Shown: positions 31,993 through 43,289 of the stretch, one piece after another
Position numbering within the stretch: position 1 is the stretch's first letter
Layout: each line of letters opens with the position of its first letter
Assembly (NCBI GenBank): GCA_030323885.1
Contig: CM059186.1
Location: 19,754,998 to 19,818,997, forward strand
DNA: 64,000 nucleotides
Direction: 5' to 3'
DNA from: Branchipolynoe longqiensis
Lineage: Eukaryota; Annelida; Polychaeta; Phyllodocida; Polynoidae
Notes under the pieces: model-generated
The model's database searches: none
What the model was told of the DNA's origin: nothing
Seen by the model: only the letters and a program-made list of their open reading frames with translations
Made by a program: the position numbers and the translations under genes

Positions 31993-32609
31993 TTAAAGCT
32001 GCATAGTCCGATGAAAACATGAAATTTTCAAAACCAAAACAATACCTAGATTTGATTCTACATATCTAACTTAGATGCTGGTGCACTTACTAAACATTTG
32101 TCGTCACATATAAGGGGATACTGAGTCAATTTTTATATATATTTTTTTATAATATTTTTTTTAATTGAGGCTGTATTTATACTGTCCATAGCATGTAAGC
32201 CCGGGTATCCAGGCTTGTTTTCAATGCTGGCCAGCTGTAGTGTTGGTGTTGTCTTACCAAGCAGTAGCTGCTGATAAGTTATTTGATTGTCTGCATTTCA
32301 GTAGCAGATAGATCTGTTGGTACGTTTAGTAGCCTATGTTAGTTTTTTGGGGCCCTCTTGGCATTGCATTTTTGTTCTATTCTTATTACTATGTTAATAG
32401 AACCTGTTACTGCAGAAATCTATGGTGATAGAATTTTGGCAAGCTTGCCAAAATTAATTTAGCATGTTTCCATTTCAAATATCTCAAAAGTTAGCGATTT
32501 AAAATAAAAGTTATTTCAAACTAAAGTAAGGTTGATTATAATGAACAACCTAATATGTTTATCTCAGAAAATGTGAGAAACTCAAATACATCGGACTATG
32601 CAACTTTAA
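31993..32609. mobile_element. MITE-A copy 6, split by family F insertion
   Basis: Ends TTAAAGCTGCATAGTCCGAT and ATCGGACTATGCAACTTTAA; interrupted at about 32125-32395. Confidence 0.85.
32125..32395 (-). mobile_element. Family F LINE-like 3' end in MITE-A
   Basis: On the minus strand: AACATAGGCTACTAAACGTA, then GCTGGCCAGCATTGAAAACA, the palindromic AAGCCTGGATACCCGGGCTT (32197-32216) and GTATAAATACAGCCTC, ending in an A-rich tail. Confidence 0.8.
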
Positions 32610-32619
32610 CTGAAGAGAG

Positions 32620-32790
32620 AACTGCATGGCTCAGCATTAAGATAATGAGACTAAGTGGGATAATACAGGTGGTGCAGCATCCCAATGGATCAATGTTATA
32701 AAACCACTTTAAGTGTGCACTGTCACAAGTCGGTACCCACTCTGTATATGATCTTAGATGTTGCCAGAATGCAAACCCCGTAAATAAAAT
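32620..32790 (+). mobile_element. S1 3' half
   Basis: Begins near CATGGCTCAGCATTAAGATA; tail GATGTTGCCAGAATGCAAAC. Confidence 0.7.
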
Positions 32791-32934
32791 CCACAAAAAT
32801 CACGTATCGTTCATTGGACCAGCATTTGAGTTATGTATTCCTTGAGCTACTCATGAATACACATCTTGAGCAACTCATTAACAGTGCTGATTAAACCACT
32901 CATGAGCCAGCTTTATACATCATTCACCTTATTA

Positions 32935-33070
32935 GCATGGTGGCGGCGGCCTGATTTCCCAATGGGGCAGCACTATAAAGTCGCCATGAGTGTGCACTGT
33001 CACAATTCAGTACCCGTCCTGATATGACATTAGATGTTGCCAGGTCGTAAAACTCCAACAACCAACTAAC
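32935..33070 (+). mobile_element. S1 3' end
   Basis: GGCCTGATTTCCCAATGGGG to GTCGTAAAACTCCAACAACC. Confidence 0.8.
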
Positions 33071-33128
33071 TTAATCACATTATTAGCAGAACAGCCTGCG
33101 CCAACACAGCAAAATTAGAAGCTGTTTC

Positions 33129-33526
33129 TGTAATTGAACGACACGAGACGAGTACATTATATAGTGGCATTTATTTTTCTTTCGTTTCGTTACAGTGTGG
33201 AGTCATGATGTTGAGTTTAGCGTTTGAGGTTTCCAGGCACTTAACCTTATATAGACACATTTGTACAGTATTTAGGTTGGGTGGGACAGTGAATTTAGGC
33301 TGGAGAAGTACATGTCCGATCGATTGAAACGTTCTGGTCGACGTGAATTTGGAAATTTTACTACGTCACAATGTGTTTATAAGATTTATGCTAGGTGGCA
33401 CATCGAGCGCTGGCCATTTACTTAGTTAAGTGATATGTTGGGAGGGGGCGCCAAGGATCGCATCCATAGTAACAAGGTGTCGTGGTCTTGCACGCTCAAT
33501 TACCCATGCCGCAAGCAACATGGACA
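33129..33526 (-). mobile_element. Repeat K, LTR-like (copy 1)
   Basis: On the minus strand it runs TGTCCATGTTGCTTGCGGCA ... GTGTCTATATAAGG (TATA-like) ... AAAAATAAATGCC (poly(A)-like) ... TTCAATTACA. The TG...CA boundaries and the TATA-then-AATAAA order suit a solo LTR, but no flanking 5-bp duplication was found and no internal coding region is adjacent. Copies at 57084 and 36258. Confidence 0.6.
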
Positions 33527-33830
33527 ATGTCGTGGCTAATGTACTGGTTCTGAATCCCTCTAGTGTTTAACTGCATGTCCTTTCATTATCAATCCTTAAT
33601 CCTTTCACTAGGACACTCCTTAAACCAGTCCTTGAAACAGTCCTTAAGCCACTTCTTAAAACACTCATTAAGGAGCTCATTAAGCCAATCATTGAACCAC
33701 TTCTTAAACCACCCATTAAAGCACTCCTTAATCCAATTCTTGAACCACTCCTTAAGCCTGCCATTAAAACACTTCTTTATCTCAGCAAAGTGATGGAAGC
33801 TCAAAACATTCGGACTATGCATCTCTAACC
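33527..33830. repeat. Degenerate 12-24-bp minisatellite plus MITE-A end
   Basis: Units such as CACTCCTTAAGCC and CAGTCCTTGAACC to about 33775, then a MITE-A right end (ATTCGGACTATGCATCTCTA). The minisatellite recurs inverted at 38945-39045. Confidence 0.75.
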
Positions 33831-34070
33831 ACTCACTGGATCATTTTTTACGCTCTTCCTGAGCCATTCCACCGACAAAGATCATGGTATAAACAATAAT
33901 TAATTATTCTTTATACTTACTACACAACAGAACATCAGAATCGAACCAATGAAGCTAATTGTCAAATCTTATATACACTAAATAATCCATCATGTACCTG
34001 ACATATCCTAGGCTCCAAGATCCATCGAAAAGAATCAATGTACATTTTCTTTCATCACTCATTACATTGG

Positions 34071-34160
34071 ACATGTTGCATTGACAACATGGGTAATTTG
34101 CACCGACACGGGACAGACGAGAATTAATGATCCTTATCGACCAACCTATACGCGAATGGA
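34071..34160 (+). mobile_element. Repeat K, 5' fragment
   Basis: ATTGGACATGTTGCATTGAC then AACATGGGTAATTTG, matching the start of K. Confidence 0.5.
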
Positions 34161-34637
34161 CACAGCGCACCATAAAACCCGGTAGGTGGCCTCCCCGCCC
34201 ATATCCACCAGGCGGCAACATGGGTGCGCCCCTCCCCATATGCTGGTACCCGGAGACCCCGATCCGACCCCACTTCCACCCACCATCACCATGAAACTGG
34301 CACTTCACCACCTGATGCCAGACCAACAACACCCTCCAACTTTCTTCACCGACCCACCCAGCACTACAACAGACATTCAAGTCACAGGGTTAAGTGCCAG
34401 GTCGTGGAGGATCAGACTTAAGATCAGACTTGTACTTGAACTTACACCTCATGTTATCCTTGTCGAAAAAACTGTCCATACTATGTAGTTTGGTGTCGTG
34501 CCGTCAATTCCCATTCCTTACTTTATTCATCACTAACATGACTTGTGTAAATGGCTAAATGGCTAAGAATCATAATAATTGGGAAACCAATGCCTCCTCA
34601 CTAACAATGGTATTATTCTGAAGAGAAAAACACTATT
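34161..34637. other. No gene recognised
   Basis: A minus frame of 141 residues (33955-34380) crosses the K fragment and shows no domain; judged chance. Confidence 0.4.
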
Positions 34638-34970
34638 TATTGGGTGGGTGGCCTAATCGGGAGAGCGCGGGCCTCGAGTGCGGAAAGTATGGAGTTCGGT
34701 TCCCGGTCGAGTCAAACCAATGACTTAATAAAATTGCTACTTGTCCCTTCCTAGCCTGGCGCTCAGCATTATTAGGATAGGGCAAGGACTGGTTAGCTCA
34801 GTGTCAGGATAATATGACTGAGTGGGATATCAAGTCATGGTGCCGGTGGCATGATTTCCCAGTCAGGCAGCACTATGAAGTGGTCATGTGTCCGCACTGT
34901 CACAAATCGGTACCCGTCCTGATATGACCGTAGATGTTGTCAGGACATAACACTCCAACGACTGACCTAT
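34638..34970 (+). mobile_element. S1 SINE, second head type, full length
   Basis: Head GGGTGGCCTAATCGGGAGAG with GTTCGGTTCCCGGTCGAGTC, complete body, and tail TGTTGTCAGGACATAACACT. Confidence 0.85.
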
Positions 34971-35460
34971 TTCTACACATAAATTAAAACAAACCTTGCC
35001 CTTCTTTACCCCATATTTTGGCAGAAAATACCAGGGAATTACTAATAAATGTCAAGTGCGAACATCACAGAATAACGAGTGGATCAATTATAGGCAAACT
35101 AGCTGATGGGTAACCCATGCGACGTGACTTTGATATTCCAACAATCAATCTCTGGGAACGAAGGCGTATTGTATACTCGACCGGCTTGTTGTTTTCCACA
35201 GAATACCGATAATGAGATGGATTTTCCATCACATGATTCCTACTGTGAAGTGGGTATTGGTTTCATCATGAATCAGCCATAATCTTGCCAGAAAAAAGCT
35301 AGTGTAGAAGTTAACCTAGTAATATCACATACCTAGATGTATATATGTTGTGGGTGAATGTAATTTGTATTCATCTCGCACAATTAAAAAAAGAAATCAG
35401 AATTAGGGTAATGGGCTTCCAGGCATGCGATAGTAGTTATTGATGCCATTTATATTTCCT
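34971..35460. other. No recognised feature
   Basis: AT-rich, unique-looking. Confidence 0.4.
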
Positions 35461-35558
35461 TGATGTATACATTAGCAATTGGTGCAGTGGGAGATATGGA
35501 TATAAATATGATATGTAATAACAGAGGTCTGGATCACATTACAAAATCCAAAAAAAAC
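35461..35558 (+). repeat. Repeat L, copy 1
   Basis: TTGATGTATACATTAGCAAT through GAGGTCTGGATCACATTA; recurs at 36180-36262 and 36757-36832 in the same orientation. Confidence 0.75.
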
Positions 35559-35564
35559 TAACAT

Positions 35565-35765
35565 AGACTATTAATCATACCAACCAATTATCTATCTGCT
35601 ACTGAAATGCAGGCAATCAAAAACCTTATCAGCAGCCACTGTGTGGTAAGATAACACCAACACTACTACTGGCCAGCATTGAAAACAAGCCTGGGTACCC
35701 GGGCTTATATGCTATGGACAGTATAAATAGAGCCTCAATAAAAAAAATATATTTAAAAAAAACAG
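35565..35765 (+). mobile_element. Family F LINE-like 3' end
   Basis: CATTGAAAACAAGCCTGGGT with the palindrome AAGCCTGGGTACCCGGGCTT at 35687-35706, then GGACAGTATAAATAGAGCCT and an A-rich tail. Confidence 0.8.
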
Positions 35766-36179
35766 TTATCTATGCCCTCCGGTATGTCCTGCCTGCTGGC
35801 CTCCCACTCCCAATACTCCCTTCCCACCAACATCCAGATCCCTCATTCCTCACACCAAAACATAAATATATTTCTATGCTACAGAAAAAAACCAATACTC
35901 AAGACATCTTGAATTACTAACACAAACATCCCAACAACTAAACCCTTTTATGTAAATGTAAAATGATTTAATGTACCTCATACTCATTACGTATTGCATT
36001 GTGTACACATTAATTTCAGAATCTACTTCACCTTTCAAGACACTATATAAACCATGTTAAAAAGAAATTAAAGAAACATCGTGTAAATACCAAGATACCT
36101 GTAAGACTTATGGCCGGAAGACCAGTACTATGGGGCTGACACAAGATTTACATGAATACAATTCATTTGCCAAAAGAAA
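35766..36179. other. No gene; family E trace
   Basis: Contains an inverted piece of repeat E (GGCCGGAAGACCAGTACTAT near 36111); otherwise nothing. Confidence 0.4.
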
Positions 36180-36832
36180 TAATGTATACATATTAGCAAG
36201 TTGTACAGTGGGAGACATGGATATAGATATAATATATAATAACCGAGGTGTGGATCACATTGTCCATGATGCTCGGCAACATGGGTAATTTGACATGTGT
36301 ACAGAGACATAGCCTCATAGTAACTAAGGAAGGCCTTATGCTGCCACCTATCGAGGAACGATTGTATTAGTATATTGCCTTGTGCGCCAACGCTGCCTAT
36401 CTTCACTTTCGAGATACAAACCTTGATTAGCCTAAGTAAATGCTATCGGTCTGCCATCTGCAGTCGCCTTATTGAAGTAATTTACCTTACGAGCCTATAT
36501 AAGGCCAGGTCCGGCAGCAGTGAGCTCACTTCGACACGGGCATAAGGAGGACACTGACCAGCCTTAAATTGTCACCTACCCACCCCTACGTGACTTTGTT
36601 GAGGGTGAGGGTTAAAGCTTCTTGACCTCACTGTATTTGAACTTGTTGAAATTGAACTTTGTATTGAACCAAAACTTACACTGCTGGCACTAAAATAAAT
36701 CCAACTTTAAACTTATCTGCTGTGTCGTTGTCAAATTACACTTATTTATGCCCTGATGTGTATATTAGCATATGGTACAGTGGGACATATGGATATATAA
36801 AAAATTTATAATAACCGAGGTCTGGATCACTT
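36180..36832 (+). mobile_element. Repeat K (LTR-like) between two L repeats
   Basis: L copies at 36180-36262 and 36757-36832 flank a K-type element (about 36258-36745) that begins ATTGTCCATGATGCTCGGCA and carries GAGCCTATATAAGGCC (TATA-like, 36489-36504) and CTAAAATAAATCC (poly(A)-like), ending CAAATTACA. It could be a solo LTR inserted in L or the remains of a small LTR unit. Confidence 0.55.
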
Positions 36833-37200
36833 ATAAAAATAATGCTTGGATGATGATCTATATTGATGATCAATGGGGATCATTTACACATCATCAGAAA
36901 TCCAATATCTGCGTCTGCTCAGTATTTTTGAATTATTAAAAATCACCTGACACTGATTCATATACAACAGGGACAAACTCCACCTGGTGGATTTATCACA
37001 ATTTTCAAATTGTCTTTGATTTGGTGTGGAGTAACAAGCGAGTCCACCTTCAGCTCCTCTCCCTGGGCCATCTAGCCTGCTGACTTCTGATTGGCTTCCA
37101 TGTTTCTCGCCCTTTCGCCTACCGAACACCCTCCCCCCTTCTCCTACCCAGTCCTTGGCTGCCACACTTCCTGGTGAGCTGGCATCTTGACCAAACTTTC
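36833..37200. other. No recognised feature
   Basis: Mixed sequence; the 132-residue minus frame at 36884-37282 runs into the S4 SINE and is not credible. Confidence 0.4.
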
Positions 37201-37521
37201 GGGAACAGGACGTAGCTACGGCAGTAGAGTGTCCACCTGTGAAGGTGTGGCTCATCTGATCGATCCTGCTCTGTGGACACATTTGCAGTTTGGGTTATTT
37301 TCCGTTCCAACCAGTGATCCATAACTGGTTCATCAAAGGTCCTGCTGTCCTGTCTGTGGGAAAGTGCATATAAAAGACCCCTTGCTGCTTATCGGAAAGA
37401 GTACCCTATGTGGGGGCAGTGGCTTTCCTCCAAAGAAATATATCAGAATGACCATATGTTTGACATCCAATAGCTGATGATAAAAATCAATGCGTTCTAG
37501 AGGCATCGTTAAAGAAAACTA
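37201..37521 (+). mobile_element. S4, mollusc-type SINE, copy 2
   Basis: Head CGTAGCTACGGCAGTAGAGT, body CCGTTCCAACCAGTGATCCA, GTGGGAAAGTGCATATAAAA, and end GGCATCGTTAAAGAAAAC. Confidence 0.85.
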
Positions 37522-37714
37522 ACTTTTATTTACCAAACCTCCTGCCGACCAACCAGTCTAAATATAGCTCTTATATTTGTTTGAACACTTTATTGACTTT
37601 TTTATTGTTATTGTGCATTAGGGCTTGTCTCAAGTCACGTTGATTGTTTCTTGATAACCTTTTCTGTTAACATGCACTATTGTCTCCTTGTCATTCTTTT
37701 ATTTTGTTGTAAAT

Positions 37715-38051
37715 ATGTTTATTCTGCTGAATAAGTTCTTTTTCAGTGCCGAAGCGCTTGGCTTTCCAGCCATTTTTCAACTCGCGATTATTTGCACAAA
37801 ACTGGTAAACAGTGTGAGGCAGATAAGGTGAGATAACACCCGCTATTGAATACACAATTTGCAGCATATAGCGCAATGGATTTCTGATAATTACCTACAA
37901 GTTCCATAGCAACATGGCTACAGTTCTTTTGCCAAATCCAACCGAATTCAACTATTCATCAAGCCAACTCCTTTAAAAAAGCAATCTCCATCAGCCAGGT
38001 GATATATATATATTTCTTTTTGGTAAAGTATTTATTCATCTGAATATGACA
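37715..38051 (+). repeat. Repeat E, diverged copies
   Basis: CAGTGCCGAAGCGCTTGGCT (37745) and, at 38025-38051, TTTATTCATCTGAATATGAC leading into the tandem unit below. E is also found at 48475-48720. Confidence 0.6.
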
Positions 38052-38931
38052 TTTGTCAGCGCCGGAGCACTGGTCTTCCGGCCATCTTACTATTGGAATT
38101 GACATTCTAAATAATCTAAGTTTGATCAGTGCTGTATTAGTCACAGCACCAATCCTGTAGAATTAAGAGGGTGGCTCCTGCTGTATAATGTACAGCACCA
38201 GTCACTGCGGTTCATGCAAAAATAGGGAGCATCACCGAGTAGAAGATGTATACTCGGGGCAACTCAAACAATCGTTGTGGGTTACATGTTTTCTCTTATA
38301 AAACAAGCTAAGTTTATAGTTGACAAGACATTTTGTCTGTCTTATATAATGTTCAATGTGTTTAAACAGATTGATAGTTGTGTAGGATGTTCGGTGTGTT
38401 GATGGTTTGTTCATGATGGTTAAGGGTTGTGGCAGGGGAGGGGGCCCTATGTTTTACCTCTGTTCAGTAAGACCTGCGATCGGTGCATTCCTTTGTCAGC
38501 ACCGGAGCACTGGTCTTCCGGCCATCTTACTATTGGAATTGACATTCTAAATAATCTAAGTTTGATCAGTGCTGTATTAGTCACAGCACCAATCCTGTAG
38601 AATTAAGGGAGTGGCTCCTGCTGTATAATGTACAGCACCAGTCACTGCAGTTCATGCAAAAATAGGGAGCATCACCGAGTAGAAGATGTATACTCGGGGC
38701 AACTCAAACAATCGTTGTGGGTTACATGTTTTCTCTTATAAAACAAGCTAAGTTTATAGTTGACAAGACATTTTGTCTGTCTTATATAATGTTCAATGTG
38801 TTTAAACAGATTGATAGTTGTGTAGGATGTTCGGTGTGTTGATGGTTTGTTCATGATGGTTAAGGGTTGTGGCAGGGGAGGGGGCCCTATGTTTTACCTC
38901 TGTTCAGTAAGACCTGCGATCGGTGCATTCC
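38052..38931 (+). repeat. 440-bp tandem duplication, about 99% identical
   Basis: 38052-38491 and 38492-38931 align without gaps and differ by about four substitutions by eye (for example at 38061, in AGAGGG/GGGAGT, and in TGCGG/TGCAG). Each unit starts with repeat E (TTTGTCAGCGCCGGAGCACT). The identical 60-residue minus frames in each are not supported as genes. Confidence 0.95.
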
Positions 38932-39120
38932 TGCAATGTGTGGACAAGGATCAACTAGTGGTTCAACGATTGGCTAAAGGAGTGCTTTAATGACTGGCTT
39001 AAGGACTGGTTCAAGGACTGGGTTAAGGAGTGTCTTAGTTCAAACTTCCTACATACAGAGCACAGAACCAGTACATTACCCACGACATTGTCCATGTTGT
39101 TCACAACATGGGTAAGCATC
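38932..39120. repeat. Inverted copy of the 33.5-kb minisatellite and K edge
   Basis: GGCTTAAGGACTGGTTCAAG-type units, then CAGAACCAGTACATTACCCA and the K start TTGTCCATGTTGTTCACAAC: the reverse order and strand of 33505-33790. Confidence 0.75.
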
Positions 39121-39454
39121 AACTATTTTTGTCTTATTTAATTATCCCTACAATGAGAGGACTCCTGCTATGTGAAGACAACATTGGTCGGTATCCAGAG
39201 GCCGTCCGTTGAAACTAGATTCTATTATATTTATACGGAAATTGCATATCAGTGACGACCTTAAATTGTGTTTGAATTTTCTATAGCCATATCTATATGT
39301 TATGCATTTTGTGAATTTTGGATTTACAACAAGAGGCCATTAATACCACAACCATTTAGTTTCAAAATTATGATTAACTTAGGACAGCCGATGGTTAGTG
39401 AATAGTATTTTGTATTTGTATTTTTTCCATCCAGCTTTTTGTTTTTTTGGTACA
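39121..39454. other. No recognised feature
   Basis: AT-rich, unique-looking. Confidence 0.4.
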
Positions 39455-39725
39455 TCCCGTCCTGATATGAGCTTAGACGTTGCTAGGACGTAAAACAACA
39501 ACAAACAAACAACAAACAGAGAAATTTCAGTCACGGACAATTGGTCTTCCTCATTCCTGCTCCTATCCTAGTAATGCTGAGCGCAAGGCTAGATAGTGAC
39601 AAGTATAATTGTCTTTAAGTCATTGGATTGACCCGGCCAGGGTTCGAACCCGGGAGTTCGAATCCCACGACCTACTATAATGGGAGGTGGACGCTCAACT
39701 CATTCGGCCATTGCGTCTGGTTAGG
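39455..39725 (-). mobile_element. S1 fragments
   Basis: 39455-39505 is a plus-strand S1 tail; 39540-39722 is the 5' half of a minus-strand S1 with the first head type (GGTTCGAACCCGGGAGTTCG, ending GGCCATTGCGTCTGG). Confidence 0.75.
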
Positions 39726-39807
39726 ATAATGTTTGTTACATTACTTGTGTAAGCAGGGGTAGTTTTAATCATCGAGAACTCTACAGTTCTTCCTCATTCC
39801 ATAGCTC

Positions 39808-40182
39808 CAAAGCCCCTATAATACTAAGACGGCTTACTCCCTCCCTATCTCTCCCATGGTAATGTAAATTTTGCAGTGCCACCTTGTGGTGGGTTTGATC
39901 AGCCCAGCTGCTGGTTAGTGTTTCACACGTAAACACATACAATTATATTATGCATGAGATAGGTAAGTATGAATACACATCAATATCAAATTGCTATGAA
40001 CAAATACACATCATCATCAGCATCATCATCAGCATCACCATCATCACACATCTTTCACATTCATACATATAATATAGCACCTGTTTAACCAAGAGAACAG
40101 CCAGTGCACCAAGTGGTGGGTTTGATCATTTTGATTACACAGTACAGGCTGAGTGAGCCGTCTTAGTATTATAGGATCTTTG
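39808..40182. mobile_element. MITE-C copy 2, 7-bp duplication
   Basis: 375 bp, ends CAAAGCCCCTATAATACTAA and TTAGTATTATAGGATCTTTG, flanked by ATAGCTC (39801-39807) and ATAGTTC (40183-40189), one mismatch. Confidence 0.9.
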
Positions 40183-40189
40183 ATAGTTC

Positions 40190-40326
40190 CTTGCCCCTCT
40201 CCTACTAATGCCACACACCAGCTTGAGTAACGACAAGTATAATTTATCAAGTCATTGGTGTCATTCGGCCAGGGTTTCAATCCCCGGACTTGCGACACAG
40301 TAAACTCATTTGGCCATCTCATCTTC
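40190..40326 (-). mobile_element. S1 5' half
   Basis: CCTACTAATGCCACACACCA to ATTTGGCCATCTCATC; begins right at the MITE-C duplication. Confidence 0.7.
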
Positions 40327-40373
40327 TTCATGCATTTTAAAGCAATACAACTAAACACCAGCCTCATATAATT

Positions 40374-40670
40374 GAACCGCTCTCCCGTTTGGATAGATCA
40401 TGGAATTCGAACCCAATGGTCGAGTCAAACCAATGACTTAAACATTGATACTTGTCACTTGCAAGCCAGGCACTCGGCATTATTAGGATAAAGCAAGGAC
40501 TGGTTGGCATAGTGTCAGGATAATGCGACTGAGTGGGAAATCGGGTCATATTGCTGATGGACTGGTCTCACTATAAATTTGCCATGAGTGCGCACTGTCA
40601 CAAGTTGGTACCCATCCTACCATGACCTTAGATGTTACCAGGATGTAAAACTCCAAAAACCAATCAACCT
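40374..40670 (+). mobile_element. S1 SINE
   Basis: Head remnant CTCTCCCGTTTGGATAGATC, complete body, and tail GATGTTACCAGGATGTAAAA. A further S1 tail fragment is at 40715-40775. Confidence 0.8.
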
Positions 40671-40964
40671 TCCGCCCCCCCAACAACATTCGATCGTGCA
40701 CATCAACCACAGTGTTCCCCTGTCTTGGTATGGCCCTGGATGTTGCCAGGACGTAAAACTCCAAAAACCAACCAACCAACGACAATGTTCTGATATAGGA
40801 GTCGGCTCAGGTCAGACTGACCTGTGGCTGATGTGACAGACGGACTAGCGACGGTGCCCCACCGTCAGCGGTCACCTTTGAGATATCATTATATGCACAC
40901 ATTATCGCCCGATCGAACCGGAAGTAGAGGGAGGGAAGGGTATTGGGTAACGGGTATTGTGCAG

Positions 40965-41330
40965 CGAGTGGCGGGCGGCGGGCAGTGGGCGGCGGGCGGC
41001 GGGCGGCGGGCGGCGGGCGGCGGGCGGCGGGCGGCGGGCGGCGGGCGGCGGACGGCGGGCGGCGGGCGGCGGGCGGCAGCCAGTGGGGGGCGGGAAGCAG
41101 GCGGCAGGCAGCGGGCGACGGGGCAGCGGGCGGCAGCCAGTGGGGGGCGGGAAGCAGGCGGCAGGCGACGGGCGACGGGGCAGCGGGCAGCCGGTGGCGG
41201 GCAGTGGGCAGTGGGCAGCTGGCAGTGGGCAGCGGGCAGCGGGCAGCGGGCAGCGGGCAGCGGGCAGCGGGCAGCGGGCAGCGGGCAGCGGGCAGCGGGC
41301 AGCGGGCAGCGGGCAGCGGGCGGCGGTGGC
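40965..41330. repeat. GC heptamer array (GGGCGGC/GGGCAGC)n
   Basis: About 50 heptamers, the first half mainly GGGCGGC and the second GGGCAGC, with two larger copies of a CCAGTGGGGGGCGGGAAGCA block at 41079 and 41132. Period 7 keeps every frame open on both strands, producing several false proteins of 140-190 residues. Strong G-quadruplex potential. Confidence 0.95.
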
Positions 41331-41636
41331 TCGTTGGCCAGTGTCTTTACCGGAGGTGGAGGAGAGTGGTTGCGGCTGATACGAGAGTTATCGTGACTTA
41401 TGACCGCCAGTTGGCGCCACCGACCCCCCCTAAGCACTGAATACACACATTCATCAACCGGATGCCATTGTTAGGCGGGCTTTTCTCTATACAGCCAAGG
41501 GGCGGAGGAATGTGCTTCTCCCGGCCCTCCTTTGTGTCACAGAGGGATGGACCCGAGCACGGCACAGGAATGCTTCCCGACATGCAATAGTGCCGGTCCC
41601 ATTTCTCGCCATGACGCAGCAAAAGATCAACACTGT

Positions 41637-41828
41637 TGTTGTTGAAGATTTATACTGCCTATCATGGCTAAGCCTGAATAGGCTTATTTTCACCATTAGA
41701 CAGTTTGTCGATAGAAAGCCCGAGCCTACACTTTTACCGACCCAAGGGATTTTTAACCTCCCACACCACATAGACATGGTATGAGAGCAACTGGCCTTTG
41801 ATGATGCTGTAAGTTATACACAGCTGTG
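41637..41828 (-). mobile_element. S2 SINE, head missing
   Basis: Stem-loop tail (AAGCCTGAATAGGCTTATTT at 41670) and body to AAGTTATACACAGC. Confidence 0.85.
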
Positions 41829-41989
41829 AGTTTCTCTTCTGAAGTCACAGAAATGTTCTGTTATTGGCCGGGATTAGTGTAACTATGAAATAACACCATT
41901 AATTACCATCTCTCTCTCTGTCTATATATATATATTTATATATTTATAGACCTCCATTCGGTCTGCTTGCACCCGTTGCTTTTAAGGCG

Positions 41990-42320
41990 ACTAGACGGGA
42001 TGGCCAAATGAGTTGAGCGTCCATCTCACATTTCTGTAGATTGTTGGAAACAAACCCTGGTCGAGTCAAACCAATGACTTAAAAAATTGATACCAGCCAG
42101 GCGCTCGGCATTATTAAAATAGGGCAAGGGCTGTTTGGCCCAGTGTCAAGATAATAATTGTGACTGAGTGGGATATCAGGTCATTTTGCTGGTGGCCAGT
42201 CTCCCAGTGGGAATCACTATAAAGATGCCATGAGTGTGCACTGTCACAAGTCAGTACCCGTCCTGATATGACCTTAGATGTTGTCAGGACGTAAACACCC
42301 AACAACCAACCAACAAGCTT
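41990..42320 (+). mobile_element. S1 SINE, full length
   Basis: Head GACTAGACGGGATGGCCAAA, body, and tail GATGTTGTCAGGACGTAAAC with CCAACAACCAACC. Confidence 0.85.
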
Positions 42321-42524
42321 TCAAGGGGTGGCGCAGGTGGTGGTGGTAGGTTCAATATGACCGAGCTGTAATTGACGACGTCATCTGGTTGGTATTCTTC
42401 TCAACTCTGGGCCACCAAAGGCGAAGGTGACCATCAAAGTAGTGTCTGATCGCGGTCACAGAGGGCCGTGGCCTTCTTGTAGAGGAGTAATGAACGTCTG
42501 AGGCAGCTTTAATGCTGACCCTAA

Positions 42525-43113
42525 AGGCCCGGTCACATAAACGTTAGTGGACGTAGTTGAACATAGTTGAATGTAGTTGAACGTACTTCTCCGTCATGCT
42601 AACTTGGTAATAACATGGGTGAGCCGTGATCTCCAATTACATTTTTGGACATGTTCAAAAGAGTGGTACAATAGAGGCTGAATTTGCATCCATGATGGCA
42701 ACGTAATCTCGCATACTGTAGCATATTGTAGCCTACTCTAGCATGGTCACTCTATTGTACTTGGACGAATCCCTTGTCACATAGCGGTTAGTGGATGTAG
42801 GTGAACATAGTTGAGGCTAACGTAGTTGAATGTAGTTGAACATAGTTTAGCATACTGGCATCCATACCATAACGTATTTATCCGTACCGTAACGTATTTA
42901 TCCATACTGTAACGTATTTATCCATATTGTAAAGTACTTATCCATACCATAATGTATTTGTCCGTACCGTAACCTATTTATCCGTACCAAAACCTGCCGT
43001 ACCTTACCGTATTTCAATGTAGTTTAACATACTTACACCACGTTTGAGCCACGTTAGCCTCCACTACGTTCACCTACGTTCAACTACGTCCACTAACGTG
43101 TATGTGACCAGAG
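42525..43113. mobile_element. Fold-back element with internal 20-bp repeats
   Basis: Ends AGGCCCGGTCACATAAACGT and its complement near 43113 (ACTAACGTGTATGTGACCAG). The arms extend further as TGGACGTAGTTGAACATAG and CTACGTTCAACTACGTCCA. The centre (42855-43000) holds about seven units TTATCCGTACCGTAACGTAT. Confidence 0.85.
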
Positions 43114-43289
43114 CATCAAGAAGGCAGTGCGACTGGGCACCACCGGCAATAAACACTAGCCTTTTGCGCCTGGCTCCTAAATTAAACACACATAACGAAT
43201 ATGCAGTGGTAATGCAAAAATTAGACGGTTTGGAACTGCAGTACAAAGGTAAGATGGTGTATTTGATTTGTTTTCATTCATCGACTGGC

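Noticed and set aside
33955..34380. 141-residue minus-strand protein
   Set aside because: Crosses an LTR-like K fragment and has no recognisable domain or splice context.
38232..38854. Duplicated 60-residue gene (38232-38414 and 38672-38854)
   Set aside because: Identical only because the 440-bp segment is duplicated; short, no domain, and contained in repeat E-associated sequence.
40824..41446. Gly/Arg-rich and Pro/Ala-rich proteins of 140-190 residues in all frames
   Set aside because: GC heptamer array; period 7 cycles through all frames and gives no stops.
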